Assembly (NCBI RefSeq): GCF_030694085.1
Contig: NZ_JAUXZE010000032.1
Coordinates: 86,536 to 150,535, forward strand
DNA: 64,000 nucleotides
Source: Tabrizicola sp.
GTDB lineage: Bacteria > Pseudomonadota > Alphaproteobacteria > Rhodobacterales > Rhodobacteraceae
Direction: 5' to 3'
A model generated the notes under the pieces. It did not search any database. It saw only the letters and a list, made by a program, of their open reading frames with translations, and was not told the DNA's origin. Each line of letters begins with the position of its first letter. Within the stretch, counting starts at the first letter, position 1. Below, in pieces: positions 26,333 to 35,632 of this stretch. The position numbers and the translations under genes are program-made.

Positions 26333-27631
26333 ATGCCCGACTCTGCACTTGATACCGCCTTCTGGCTGACCGTTGCCGCGATCCTGGCGCTGCTGGTGAT
26401 GTCCGCGTTCTTCTCGGGCTCGGAAACGGCGCTGACGGCCGCGTCGCGCGGGAAACTGAAAGCGCAGGCCGACCGTGGCTCACGCGGGGCGAAGGCTGCG
26501 ATGGTGGTGACCGAGGACCGCGAGCGGATGATCGGCGCGCTGCTTCTGGGCAACAACATCGTCAACATCCTGTCGGCCTCGCTGGCGACGGCGCTGTTGA
26601 CGCGGGTCTTCGGCGACAGTGGCGTGGCGCTGGCCACCTTGGGGATGACCGCGCTGGTGCTGGTCTTTGGCGAGGTGATGCCGAAAACCGTGGCAATCAC
26701 GTTTCCTGAAGGATTTGCGACCCGCGTCGCCCCGGTCATCGGGGTGCTGATCCTGATCTTCTCGCCCATCGTCGCACTGGTCCGGCTGCTGGTCCGTGGG
26801 ATGCTGCGGCTGTTCGGGCTGAAGACCGAGGAGGGAAGCGCGATGCTGGCGCTGCGCGAGGAGATCGCCGGGGCCATCGCGCTTGGCCATTCCGAGGGCG
26901 CGGTGGAGAAGGAGGACCGCGACCGGCTGCTGGGTGCCCTGGACCTGTCGCACCGGACGGTGGACGAGATCATGCGCCATCGCCGCCAGATCGAGATGAT
27001 CGACGCCGACTTGCCACCGGGAGCGATCATCACCCGGGTCCTCGCCTCGCCCCACACCCGGCTGCCGATCTTCCGGGACAGTGACGACAACATCCTGGGC
27101 GTGGTGCATGCCAAGGACCTCTTGCGCGAGGTGGACCGGCTGGTCCGGGGCGAAGAGGGTCTGGGGATCGAGGCGCTGGACATCGTGAAGGTGGCGATGA
27201 AGCCCTATTTCATCCCCGACACGACGGCTCTGGACGAACAGATGCGCGAGTTTCTTGCCCGCCGGACCCATTTCGCGCTGGTCGTCGACGAATATGGCAC
27301 GCTGCAGGGCCTGATCACGCTGGAAGACATCCTGGAAGAGATCGTCGGCGACATCACCGACGAATTCGACGTGGTGCGCAAGGATTCAGGGTTGACCCAG
27401 ACAGACGACGGGGCCTGGCTGATAGACGGGGCGATGACCATCCGCGACCTGAACCGGGCGACCGACTGGCGGCTGCCGGACGAAGAGGCGAACACACTGG
27501 CGGGCCTTGTCATCCACGAAGCGCAGATGATCCCCGCCGAGGGCCAGGTCTTCAGCTTTCACGGTTTCCGCTTCGAGGTCGTGGGCAAGCGCGAGAACCG
27601 GATCACCCGACTTAAGCTGCGCCGCCTTTGA
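26333..27631 (+). CDS. CNNM/CorC-type hemolysin-family membrane protein with CBS pair
   Basis: Protein of 432 residues: DUF21 membrane domain (about residues 8-190, with FFSGSETALTAASRGKLKA and GNNIVNILSASLATALL), two CBS domains (about 205-335) and a C-terminal CorC_HlyC domain (about 350-430, beginning around DDGAWLIDG). Characterised relatives transport or sense magnesium. ATG at 26333, 16 bp after xerD. Its end overlaps the convergent flavodoxin-like gene by 20 bp. Confidence 0.9.
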   Translation: MPDSALDTAFWLTVAAILALLVMSAFFSGSETALTAASRGKLKAQADRGSRGAKAAMVVTEDRERMIGALLLGNNIVNILSASLATALLTRVFGDSGVALATLGMTALVLVFGEVMPKTVAITFPEGFATRVAPVIGVLILIFSPIVALVRLLVRGMLRLFGLKTEEGSAMLALREEIAGAIALGHSEGAVEKEDRDRLLGALDLSHRTVDEIMRHRRQIEMIDADLPPGAIITRVLASPHTRLPIFRDSDDNILGVVHAKDLLREVDRLVRGEEGLGIEALDIVKVAMKPYFIPDTTALDEQMREFLARRTHFALVVDEYGTLQGLITLEDILEEIVGDITDEFDVVRKDSGLTQTDDGAWLIDGAMTIRDLNRATDWRLPDEEANTLAGLVIHEAQMIPAEGQVFSFHGFRFEVVGKRENRITRLKLRRL

Positions 27632-28181
27632 CGCGGGGGGAGACGCGGGGGGACAGGCCCGCGACCCAACCGTCCAGCGTCAGGACCAGGGCCGCCCAGT
27701 CGGTGTATTCCTTGTCCTTGCCAGGGTCGACCTGTTCGCCCTTCTGATCGGCGATCCGCCGCATCGCCCAGGCGCGGAAGAAGTCGTATTCCGAGAACCT
27801 GAACGCCCCCGCGACATGTTCGACACGTCCCGGGGTCCAGCCGGTGTCGGCCTCGAACTCGGCCAGGCAGCGGCGCAGGCCCGCCCAGTCGTCGGGGTCG
27901 TTCCCGGCAGCGGACAGCGAGACGGCCAGAAAGAGCGTCGGCATCAGGGCCAGAGCGGCGGCCTGATCGGTGGCGAAGCGGGCAAGCGACTTCTGATAGC
28001 CTCCGGCATGAAGCGATCCGGCAAGGACCGCACCATCGAAGCGGGCGAGGTCAAGGCCTTCGGTGTCCTGGGCGTCCAGCAGTTCGACGGAATGGCCGGT
28101 GGCCGCCAGTCGGTCGGCGGCGAAGCGGGCAATCTTGCGGGTCTGGCCGTCCGTGGTGGCATAGACGATGACGAGATACAT
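27612..28181 (-). CDS. Flavodoxin-domain protein, HemG-like
   Basis: A 189-residue flavodoxin-fold protein. The FMN phosphate-binding loop is VIVYATTDGQTRKIA at the N-terminus and GSLHAGGYQKSL follows the second strand. Size and motif arrangement match menaquinone-dependent protoporphyrinogen IX oxidase (HemG), but alphaproteobacteria usually use HemJ or HemY for that step, so the biological role is uncertain. The ATG follows CAGGAGG. Confidence 0.75.
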   Translation of the reverse strand: MYLVIVYATTDGQTRKIARFAADRLAATGHSVELLDAQDTEGLDLARFDGAVLAGSLHAGGYQKSLARFATDQAAALALMPTLFLAVSLSAAGNDPDDWAGLRRCLAEFEADTGWTPGRVEHVAGAFRFSEYDFFRAWAMRRIADQKGEQVDPGKDKEYTDWAALVLTLDGWVAGLSPRVSPRVKGGAA

Positions 28182-28249
28182 GGGCGCCTCCTGTCTGGGT
28201 GGTGCCCGTCTATCGCAAAGGACGGACAGCCGCCCTGATCCGTGTCAAC

Positions 28250-29050
28250 TCAGGCCGACCGCGCCATCGCCGCCGGGCGCTTGCCTTCGGCCCAGGCGGC
28301 CACGGCTTCGCCGAAGGCCTGAAACAGCGGCCGCGAGACGGGATCGTTGCCTGCGTTCCATTCCGGGTGCCACTGGACCGACAGGGTGAAGCCCGGCGCG
28401 TCCTTGACATAGATCGCTTCCGGGGTGCCGTCGGGCGCGTGGCCGTCGATCACGATCCGGCATCCGGCGCGCGCGATCCCCTGGCCGTGCAGCGTGTTGG
28501 TCATCACCTCGCGCGCGCCCATCAGCTTGTGAAAGACCCCGCCCTCGGTGAAACTGACGGTGTGGCGAAGCGCGAAACATTCCTCCAGCGTGCCCTCGGG
28601 CGGCATGCGGTGGTTCATCCGGCCGGGAAGGTCGCGGATTTCGGGGTGGAGCGTGCCGCCAAGCGCGACGTTCACCTCTTGAAAGCCGCGGCAGATGCCA
28701 AGGAAGGGCTGGCCCCGGTCGACACAGGCGCGGATCAAGGGCAGCGTGATCGCATCGCGGCCCCGGTCGAAGGCGCCGTGGGCGGGGGTTTCCTCCTCGC
28801 CGTATTCGCTGGGATGGACGTTGGGGCGGCCGCCAGTCAAGAGGAAGCCGTCACAGAGGTCCAGCAGTTCATCGACCGCGACATAGCGCGGGTCCGATGG
28901 GATGATCAGCGGCACGGCGGCTGCAACCTCGGCCACCGCAGCCGTGTTCATCGTCCCGCTGGAATGGGCGGGATAGCTGTTGTTGATCAAGTAGCTGTTG
29001 CCGATGATCCCGACGACGGGACGGTGCCGCTTGTGCTTGGTCACCTGCAC
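28250..29050 (-). CDS. Gamma-glutamyl-gamma-aminobutyrate hydrolase-family class-I amidotransferase
   Basis: PuuD-type peptidase C26 enzyme of 266 residues, which cleaves gamma-glutamyl amides such as gamma-glutamyl-GABA in the putrescine pathway. The nucleophile cysteine is in FLGICRGFQEVNV near residue 119 and the catalytic histidine in VQWHPEWN. The start is GTG at 29050; a second in-frame GTG two codons later is equally possible. No other putrescine genes are in the window, so the substrate is inferred from the family only. Confidence 0.87.
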   Translation of the reverse strand: MQVTKHKRHRPVVGIIGNSYLINNSYPAHSSGTMNTAAVAEVAAAVPLIIPSDPRYVAVDELLDLCDGFLLTGGRPNVHPSEYGEEETPAHGAFDRGRDAITLPLIRACVDRGQPFLGICRGFQEVNVALGGTLHPEIRDLPGRMNHRMPPEGTLEECFALRHTVSFTEGGVFHKLMGAREVMTNTLHGQGIARAGCRIVIDGHAPDGTPEAIYVKDAPGFTLSVQWHPEWNAGNDPVSRPLFQAFGEAVAAWAEGKRPAAMARSA

Positions 29051-29262
29051 TGCCTGCCTTTCCTGCGTAAGTCACGCAAACATACGCCCCCGCCCCCCGG
29101 TCGGAAAGGGGGAGAAGCCGCCCCGTGCCGCACAGATCGGCGTCCGTCGTGCACAGATGGGGAACAATGGGCAGGCTGCTGCATTTCCGCTCACGCCGAA
29201 ATGAGTTTCCTTCCCCGATGGGAAGGTGGGATCACGGTCGCGTCTGAATAAGGAGACATACC

Positions 29263-29613
29263 ATGTTGAAGCACCTCATCCTCGCTGTCAGCCTTGCCAG
29301 CCCCCTGCCCGTCCTTGCGCAGGAAACCGGGCACGAGGGACATATGATGGGCGACAAGAGCCCGGCCTCGATGGCCTTCATGGAGGCCAACGACCGGATG
29401 CACCAGAACATGATGATGGAGTATACCGGCAATGCCGATGTCGACTTCATCAAGGGCATGATCCCGCATCACCTGGGAGCGGTCGAAATGGCGAAGATCG
29501 TGCTGGAGCACGGCACCGATCCCGAGGTGAAGAAGCTGGCCGAGGAAATCATCGCGGCGCAGGAAACCGAGATCAAGTGGATGACGGAGTGGCTGGCCAA
29601 GAACGGCGGCTGA
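29263..29613 (+). CDS. DUF305-family periplasmic Met/His-rich protein
   Basis: A 116-residue secreted protein with signal peptide ending VLAQE at about residue 20. The mature part is rich in Met and His: HEGHMMGDK, MHQNMMMEY and the family signature MIPHHLGAVEMAK. DUF305 proteins are ferritin-like four-helix proteins, often linked to copper or metal stress. Strong AAGGAG ribosome binding site. A solitary gene followed by denD after 56 bp that include a prominent hairpin. Confidence 0.88.
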   Translation: MLKHLILAVSLASPLPVLAQETGHEGHMMGDKSPASMAFMEANDRMHQNMMMEYTGNADVDFIKGMIPHHLGAVEMAKIVLEHGTDPEVKKLAEEIIAAQETEIKWMTEWLAKNGG

Positions 29614-29639
29614 TCCGCTTGGCTTTGGGCCGGTGATGT

Positions 29640-29668
29640 GGTCCCCTTCCGCGCAAACGGAGGGGACC
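29640..29668 (+). promoter_or_regulatory. Hairpin sequestering the denD ribosome binding site
   Basis: GGTCCCCTTCCG, loop CGCAAA, CGGAGGGGACC: eleven base pairs with one bulged T. The 3' arm contains the CGGAGGGG Shine-Dalgarno sequence and ends one base before the denD ATG at 29670. The structure should hide the ribosome binding site unless melted or opened by a factor. Confidence 0.6.
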
Positions 29669-29669
29669 C

Positions 29670-30623
29670 ATGCATATCCTGATCCTTGGCGCGGCGGGCA
29701 TGCTGGGCCGAAAGCTGACGGCGGCGATCACGGGTGGCGCGCTGGCCTTTGACCGCCTGACGCTGGCGGATGTGGTTGTGCCCGCCTCGGTCGTGGGCGG
29801 GACGTCGCTGGCGGTGAACCTGACCGGGGCCGGGGCTGCAGAGCAGCTGGTGCAGGACCGGCCGGACCTGATCTTCCACCTTGCCGCCGTCGTCTCGGGC
29901 GAGGCAGAGGCGGACCTGGCCAAGGGCTATGCCACCAACCTTGACGCCTCGCGCGCCCTTTTCGATGCCATCGCGGCGCAGCCCGGCTACTGCCCGCGCG
30001 TGGTCTTTGCCTCGTCGCTCGCCGTCTTTGGTGCGCCCTTCCCGAAGCTGATCCCGGACGATTTCCACCTGACTCCGCGCACAAGCTATGGCACGCAGAA
30101 GGCGATGACCGAGCTTCTTCTGTCAGACTATTCGCGCCGGGGTCTGCTGGACGGGGTCGCGCTGCGCTTGCCCACGATCTGCATCCGGCCCGGCGCGCCG
30201 AACCGGGCGGCCTCGGGGTTCTATTCCTCGATCCTGCGCGAGCCGTTGAACGGGCTGCCTGCCACGCTCCCCGTCCGCGATTCCTTAAGGCACTGGTTCG
30301 CCAGTCCCCGCGCGGCGACGGGGTTCTTCCTGCGGGCGGCGACGCTGGACACTTCCGCCCTTGGCCCCTCTCGCGCGCTAAGCATGCCCGGCTTGTCCGC
30401 CAGCATCGCCGAGATGATCGAGGCCCTGCGCCGGGTCGCCGGGCAAAAGGCGGTGGACCTGATCACCTACGCCCCGGACCCGGTGATCCAGGCCATTGTC
30501 GAGCCCTGGGCCGAGGCCTGCGCCGCCACCCGGGCCCGTTCCCTGGGCTTCACCGCCGAGACCAGTTTTGACCAGATCATCCGCATCTACCTGGAAGATG
30601 ACCATCCCGGAGGTCTGTCCTGA
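29670..30623 (+). CDS. denD: D-erythronate dehydrogenase
   Basis: NAD-dependent extended SDR of 317 residues. The nucleotide-binding Gly motif is GAAGMLGRKL at residues 7-16; the catalytic Tyr-Lys pair is in TSYGTQKAM; and LRLPTICIRPGAPNRAASGF matches the DenD subfamily closely. DenD oxidises D-erythronate to 2-oxo-tetronate in acid-sugar catabolism. The usual partner enzymes (kinase DenT/OtnK, OtnI, OtnC) are not in the window, so the pathway here is incomplete. Its stop overlaps a possible CTG start of the next gene. Confidence 0.85.
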   Translation: MHILILGAAGMLGRKLTAAITGGALAFDRLTLADVVVPASVVGGTSLAVNLTGAGAAEQLVQDRPDLIFHLAAVVSGEAEADLAKGYATNLDASRALFDAIAAQPGYCPRVVFASSLAVFGAPFPKLIPDDFHLTPRTSYGTQKAMTELLLSDYSRRGLLDGVALRLPTICIRPGAPNRAASGFYSSILREPLNGLPATLPVRDSLRHWFASPRAATGFFLRAATLDTSALGPSRALSMPGLSASIAEMIEALRRVAGQKAVDLITYAPDPVIQAIVEPWAEACAATRARSLGFTAETSFDQIIRIYLEDDHPGGLS

Positions 30624-30676
30624 CCGCTCTTGTCGGGAAGCCCGCGTCCGCACGCCCGCTGGTCGGCGTCGCCCTC

Positions 30677-31507
30677 ATGCTGGCGGCGATGGCGATCCTG
30701 CCGGTGATCGACGTCTTTGCCAAGAAACTGGGCCAGGCTGGGCTGCCGATCCTGATCGTGGTCTGGGCGCGGGCACTGTTCGGTGGGCTGATGACGCTGC
30801 CCTTCGCGCTGCGGGCCGAGGGCGCGCAGGCGTTCCGGCCGGCACAGCCGCTCCGCCAACTTGCCCGCGCGGTGCTGCTGTTCGGGGCGACGTTCCTGTT
30901 CTTCCAGGCGTTGAAACACCTGCCCATCGCCGATGCGCTGGCGATCTTCTTCGTCAACCCGCTGGTGATCGTGATCCTGTCGGCACTGGCCTTGCGGGAA
31001 AAGGTCGGACCCCGCCGCTGGGCCGCCGTCGCGGTGGGCTTCATCGGCACGCTGGTCATCATCCGGCCCGGCCTGGTCGAGGTGAACCCCGGCACGCTTT
31101 ACGCCTTGGGGGCCGGGGTGGCGCTGGGGTCCTATTTCGTGATGACGCGGGCGATGGCCGGCGTGGCGGACGCGATGGTGCTGAACTTCCAGACCTCAGC
31201 CATAGGGGCGGCGCTGATAACGCTGGCGCTGCCATTCCTCTGGATAAGCCCAACCCTTCAGCAATGGGCGATGCTGGCAGCCCTGGGCGTGATCGCGACC
31301 CTTGGCCATGTGCTGATCACCAAGGCCTATGAACACGGCGAGGCCTCCCTGCTGGCGCCGCTGGCTTTCACCGAGATCATCATGGCGACGCTTCTGGGCT
31401 GGTGGTTCTTCGGCGATCTGCCCGACGGATGGACCGTGCTGGGCGTCACGATCCTGATCGCGTCCGCAGTCTACATCTCGGTCCGCGAGCGGCAGGTGAA
31501 GGCGTAA
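30677..31507 (+). CDS. DMT-superfamily (EamA) permease
   Basis: Drug/metabolite transporter with two EamA domains and about ten membrane helices, 276 residues from the ATG at 30677. The N-terminus from this ATG starts within the first helix, so a longer product is likely: a CTG at 30620, in frame and preceded by GGAGG at a good distance, would add 19 residues (TALVGKPASARPLVG) that resemble the usual cytoplasmic leader. Overlap with denD suggests cotranscription, and it might move a related acid sugar. Substrate unknown. Confidence 0.85.
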   Translation: MLAAMAILPVIDVFAKKLGQAGLPILIVVWARALFGGLMTLPFALRAEGAQAFRPAQPLRQLARAVLLFGATFLFFQALKHLPIADALAIFFVNPLVIVILSALALREKVGPRRWAAVAVGFIGTLVIIRPGLVEVNPGTLYALGAGVALGSYFVMTRAMAGVADAMVLNFQTSAIGAALITLALPFLWISPTLQQWAMLAALGVIATLGHVLITKAYEHGEASLLAPLAFTEIIMATLLGWWFFGDLPDGWTVLGVTILIASAVYISVRERQVKA

Positions 31508-31514
31508 GGCGGCG

Positions 31515-32720
31515 CTACAGCGCACCTTTGGCCACCACCTGCGCCGCCGCTGCCAATGCCCCCTGACCATGCGGGATGGCCAGCGCGGACATCCCCGCCT
31601 CCATCACCGCCAGCGCGCCAAGGGTCATGTGGGCGTTGACGTGCCCCATATGTGCCACGCGCAGGAAGCCGTGGTAGGCCGGATCGGTCGAAGGTGCCAT
31701 GCCAAGGCCGATGCCCAGGGTGACGCCGGCCTGTCTCTCGCACCATTCCCGCAGACGCGTGGCGTGGGGGGCACCGAAGCGGGCCGCCGTCACCGACCAG
31801 CCGCGATGGGCGGGCTCAGCCACGTTCATCCCGATGGCAGGGTTGCCCGCAGACCAGCAATCGAAGGCGGCCCAGACTGCCGAGGCAAGCGTGTGGTGGC
31901 GCTTCCAGACGTTCGGCAGGCCCTCTTCCCCGATCATGTCCAAGGCCTCGCGCAGCCCGTAAAGGTGCGAGGTCGGCGCGGTGCCGTCCCAGATCTGCCA
32001 GAACTCCTCGGGCTCGGCACGTGGCCCCCAGGCCCAGTAAGGGGTGGCAAGGTCCGACTTGCCGCAGCGCAGGCGGGCGGCTTCACTGAACCAGACGAAG
32101 GCCATGCCGGGAGGCGTCATCAACCCCTTCTGGCAGGCCGCGACCATGACGTCGACGCCCCAGTCGTCCATGCGGAATTCGTCGCAGCCCAGCGAAGCGA
32201 TGCAGTCCACCGCCAGCAAGGCCGGATGCCCCGCTGCATCCATCGCCGCACGCAGAGCCGGGATGTCGGTCCTGATCGTACTGGCCGTGTCGACGTGAGT
32301 CGTCAGGACAGCCTTGATCTTGTGGCCGGTGTCGGCCCGCAACGTGGCCTCGACCCGGTTCATGTCAACGGGAGCGGACTTGCCGAAGTCCAGCACCTCG
32401 ACCTCGATCCCCATCGCGCGGGCGCTGTTGGCCCAGGAGAGGCCGAACTGGCCCACGGCCAGCACCAGCGCCTTGTCGCCTCGGTTGAAGAGGTTCGCAT
32501 TCGCGGCCTCCCACCCGGCATGGCCGTTGCCGATGTACATCGCCACATGGCCCGTCGTCCCCGCCACGGCGCGCAGATCGGGCCAGAGGCTGGCCACCAT
32601 GTCGATCAGCGGACCTTCATAGATGTTGGGCGAGCCCTGGTGCATCGCGCGCAGCACCCGCTCGGGGATCACCGAGGGACCGGGGATGGCCAGATAGGGG
32701 CGACCGTTGGCAAGGCTCAT
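31515..32720 (-). CDS. Class V aminotransferase (alanine/serine-glyoxylate type)
   Basis: PLP enzyme of 401 residues. The Schiff-base lysine is in MVAACQKGLMTPPG near residue 195, with the PLP-binding AVDCIASLGCDEF before it and the N-terminal PGPSVIPERV typical of serine-glyoxylate and alanine-glyoxylate aminotransferases. In methylotrophs and Rhodobacteraceae such enzymes interconvert glyoxylate and glycine; other substrates are possible. ATG at 32720 follows AAGGAGA. Convergent with the DMT gene, with seven bases between. Confidence 0.87.
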   Translation of the reverse strand: MSLANGRPYLAIPGPSVIPERVLRAMHQGSPNIYEGPLIDMVASLWPDLRAVAGTTGHVAMYIGNGHAGWEAANANLFNRGDKALVLAVGQFGLSWANSARAMGIEVEVLDFGKSAPVDMNRVEATLRADTGHKIKAVLTTHVDTASTIRTDIPALRAAMDAAGHPALLAVDCIASLGCDEFRMDDWGVDVMVAACQKGLMTPPGMAFVWFSEAARLRCGKSDLATPYWAWGPRAEPEEFWQIWDGTAPTSHLYGLREALDMIGEEGLPNVWKRHHTLASAVWAAFDCWSAGNPAIGMNVAEPAHRGWSVTAARFGAPHATRLREWCERQAGVTLGIGLGMAPSTDPAYHGFLRVAHMGHVNAHMTLGALAVMEAGMSALAIPHGQGALAAAAQVVAKGAL

Positions 32721-32820
32721 GCGTCTCTCCTTCACTTGCCCGTCATGGCTAGGCCCGAGAGCAGGCAGCGTCAATCCGGCGCGGCTTGAGGGTTGCGGCC
32801 TTTCGGGCTAAACCCTGCCC

Positions 32821-34593
32821 ATGCACGACGAAAGCCACGCATCGGACACCGACCGTCCCTATTCCTCGCGCGAGCTTTTCCGGCGCTATTTCGGCCTTTA
32901 TCTGCGGCCGCATCTGGGGCTGATGCTGCTGACCTTCCTGATCATGATGGTCGAGGGATCGACGCTGGGGCTTCTGTCCTACATGCTGAAGCCCCTGTTC
33001 GACGTGGTCTTCGCCGAAGGCGGATCGGGCCTCTTGATCTGGGTGGGCCTGGCGATCCTGGGCCTGTTTGTCGTTCGGGCGACCACCTCGGTCGTGGGTC
33101 GCTGGCTCTTGACGCGCGTCAACCAGCATGCCGCCGGGGCGATGCAGGTCGATCTGGTGCGCCACCTTCTGACGCTTGACGCAAGCTTTTATCAGCAACA
33201 TTCGCCCGGCAAGCTGATCGAGCGGGTCCAGGGCGATACGATGGCAGCACAAGGGGCTGCGGTGCTGGTGATCGGCGGGGTCGGGCGCGATGTGGTCTCG
33301 CTGATCGGTCTTTTCCTGGTGGCGATCTGGATCGATCCCTACTGGACGGCCGCCGCGATGGTCGGCGCGCCTTTGCTCTTGTTTCCCGCCTACCTGCTGC
33401 GGCGCTACCTGCGTCGCAAGGCTATGCTGACGCGCGAACAGTCCGGCCTGCGCGCCACACGGCTGGACGAGATCTTCCACGGCATCCAGTCGGTCAAGCT
33501 GAACCGGATGGAGGATTACCAGACCTCGCGCTTTCAGCGCATCATCAACACCATCGTCCGCGCCGAGGTGAAGACCGCGCTTGGCCGGGCAGCGATGCCC
33601 GCGCTGGTCGACATCATCACGGGATTGGGCTTTTTCGCCGTCCTGATGCTGGGCGGCGCCGAAGTCGCCAGCGGCGAGCGCACGACGGGCGAGTTCATGT
33701 CCTTCTTCACCGCGATGGCGCTGACCTTCCAGCCGATCCGCCGTCTCAGCGATCTGGCGGGCCAGTGGCAGGTGGCCGAGGCCAGCCTGGAACGCGTCTT
33801 CACGCTGTTCGACACCCTGCCCGCAGGCACGCGCCCTGCGCAAAGCCGCGCAAAGCCGGCCCCGGGCGCACCTGAAGTCCGGTTCGAGAACGTCAGCTTC
33901 ACCTACCCCGACCGGCCCGTTCTGGACGGGCTCAGCTTCACGGCCGAGGCCGGCAAGGTCACTGCCCTGGTCGGGTCCTCGGGCGCAGGCAAGTCCACGG
34001 TGTTCCAGCTGATTTCAGCCCTGATCGAGCCTCAGTCGGGCCGCATCCTGATCGGCGGCGTGGATGTCCAGGACCTTTCCCTGTTCGATCAGCGCGCGCT
34101 TCTTGCCGCCGTGTCGCAGGACGCTGCACTGTTCGACGAGACCTTGCGGGAGAACCTGCTTCTGGGCCGTGACGACCGCGACCCGGCCCGCCTGGTGCAG
34201 GTGCTGGACGATGCCGAGGCGTCGGGCTTCGTGGCGGCGATGCCGCTTGGTCTTGACACCCACGTCGGGACCCGTGGTTCGGCGCTTTCGGGCGGGCAGC
34301 GGCAACGCGTGGCGATTGCCCGGGCGCTTCTGGCCGACGCGCCGGTCCTGCTCTTGGACGAGGCGACCTCGGCCTTGGACACGCGGACCGAGGCAGCTGT
34401 CTCGGTGGCCCTTTCGCGCGCCCAGAAGGACAGGACCACGCTGGTCATCGCGCACCGGCTGTCCACCGTGAAAGGGGCCGACAAGATCATCGTACTGGAT
34501 CGCGGCCGCCTGATCGAGCAAGGCACGCATGACGAGCTGATGGCGCGCGGCGGGCTTTACGCCCAGTTGCAGGAGGCACAACTGCGTGACTGA
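32821..34593 (+). CDS. ABC exporter half-transporter (MsbA-like)
   Basis: Fused membrane and ATPase protein of 590 residues. The six-helix exporter domain covers about residues 30-330 and the nucleotide-binding domain the rest: Walker A GSSGAGKST, signature LSGGQRQRVAIARALL, Walker B VLLLDEATSALD and the H-loop IAHRLSTV. Works as a homodimer; lipid A or another lipid/peptide is the likely cargo. It is followed by ygfZ after about 40 bp. Confidence 0.92.
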   Translation: MHDESHASDTDRPYSSRELFRRYFGLYLRPHLGLMLLTFLIMMVEGSTLGLLSYMLKPLFDVVFAEGGSGLLIWVGLAILGLFVVRATTSVVGRWLLTRVNQHAAGAMQVDLVRHLLTLDASFYQQHSPGKLIERVQGDTMAAQGAAVLVIGGVGRDVVSLIGLFLVAIWIDPYWTAAAMVGAPLLLFPAYLLRRYLRRKAMLTREQSGLRATRLDEIFHGIQSVKLNRMEDYQTSRFQRIINTIVRAEVKTALGRAAMPALVDIITGLGFFAVLMLGGAEVASGERTTGEFMSFFTAMALTFQPIRRLSDLAGQWQVAEASLERVFTLFDTLPAGTRPAQSRAKPAPGAPEVRFENVSFTYPDRPVLDGLSFTAEAGKVTALVGSSGAGKSTVFQLISALIEPQSGRILIGGVDVQDLSLFDQRALLAAVSQDAALFDETLRENLLLGRDDRDPARLVQVLDDAEASGFVAAMPLGLDTHVGTRGSALSGGQRQRVAIARALLADAPVLLLDEATSALDTRTEAAVSVALSRAQKDRTTLVIAHRLSTVKGADKIIVLDRGRLIEQGTHDELMARGGLYAQLQEAQLRD

Positions 34594-34632
34594 GACTTCC
34601 GCGCGCCCGGCCCTGCCCCTACACTGCCCGAC

Positions 34633-35388
34633 ATGACCCAGGCCGACCGAACCCTCTGGACGCTTTCCGGCAAGGACGCGCTGACGTTCCTGCAGGGCGT
34701 GGTCTCGAACGATCTGCGGCCGCTTGAGACGGGTCCCGGCATTGTCTGGGCCGCCCTACTGTCGCCGCAGGGCAAGTATCTGGCCGATTTCTTCGTGGTG
34801 CGTCTGCCGGAGGGGCCGCTGCTGATCGACATCGCCGAGTCGCTTGCAGCCGACACCTTGCGACGCCTGACCCTGTACCGGCTGCGCGCCGATGTTCAGA
34901 TTCTGCCTGCATCGGTGACCGTCAGCCGCGGCCTGGGCGCACCCCCCGAGGGCGCCCTGCCCGACCCGCGTCATCCGGCCCTTGGCTGGCGGCTTTACGG
35001 CACCGCCGCAGTGTCCGAGGTGGCGGTCGACTGGGACGCCATCCGCGTCCAGCACCTGATCCCTGAAAGCGGCATCGAGCTGGTGCCGGATGACACCTAC
35101 ATCCTTGAAGCCGGGTTCGAGCGCCTGCACGGAGTCGATTTCCGCAAGGGCTGCTACGTCGGCCAGGAGGTCACCGCCCGGATGAAACACAAGACCGAAC
35201 TGCGCAAGGGTCTGGTGCGAGTCAAGGTCGCGGGCACGGCTCCTGTGGGGACCGAGATCCTGGCCGACGGCAAGCCGGCCGGCACGCTTTTCACCCAATC
35301 CGAAGGCAGGGCCATCGCCTATCTGCGCTTCGATCGCGCCGGACAGTCCATGCAAGCCGCCGGCGCCCAGATTCAACTGGACGACTGA
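34633..35388 (+). CDS. ygfZ: Folate-binding tRNA-modifying/Fe-S protein YgfZ (GcvT-like)
   Basis: A 251-residue GcvT-fold protein that in bacteria supports iron-sulfur cluster enzymes and tRNA thiolation through tetrahydrofolate. The diagnostic motif KGCYVGQEVTARMKHK with the conserved cysteine is near residues 170-185, and the N-terminal TFLQGVVSNDLRPL is typical. The ATG follows a short AT-poor gap after the ABC exporter. Well-supported family call. Confidence 0.9.
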   Translation: MTQADRTLWTLSGKDALTFLQGVVSNDLRPLETGPGIVWAALLSPQGKYLADFFVVRLPEGPLLIDIAESLAADTLRRLTLYRLRADVQILPASVTVSRGLGAPPEGALPDPRHPALGWRLYGTAAVSEVAVDWDAIRVQHLIPESGIELVPDDTYILEAGFERLHGVDFRKGCYVGQEVTARMKHKTELRKGLVRVKVAGTAPVGTEILADGKPAGTLFTQSEGRAIAYLRFDRAGQSMQAAGAQIQLDD

Positions 35389-35428
35389 CCGACCAGCGGG
35401 CTTGACCGCGCGGATGGGCAAGAAAATG

Positions 35429-35538
35429 TTAACCAAAGGTTGAAAGACTGATGGTCCCCCCCATATGTCGCTTTGTCCGGGAGATCGAGACGACTATATA
35501 CAGTATAGCCCTGACTAGGCTATGCACTGGACGCATAG
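35429..35538 (+). promoter_or_regulatory. AT-rich regulatory region of the DUF6280 gene
   Basis: This 244 bp gap (35389-35632) is the most AT-rich upstream region here. It holds TTAA-N7-TTGA (35429-35443), one mismatch from the CtrA consensus TTAA-N7-TTAA; the inverted repeat CTATA-N5-TATAG (35494-35508); and CTATGC-N7-GCATAG (35520-35538). TATAGC within the first repeat could act as a -10 element. All functional readings are inferred. Confidence 0.4.
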
Positions 35539-35632
35539 CAGTCATTCCAAAAGCGGTCAGCCCGAATCGTGACCGAACCGTTACAACCCACGAACGCCGC
35601 GAAAGACAAGAGCAAGAAAAAAGGAAAAACCG

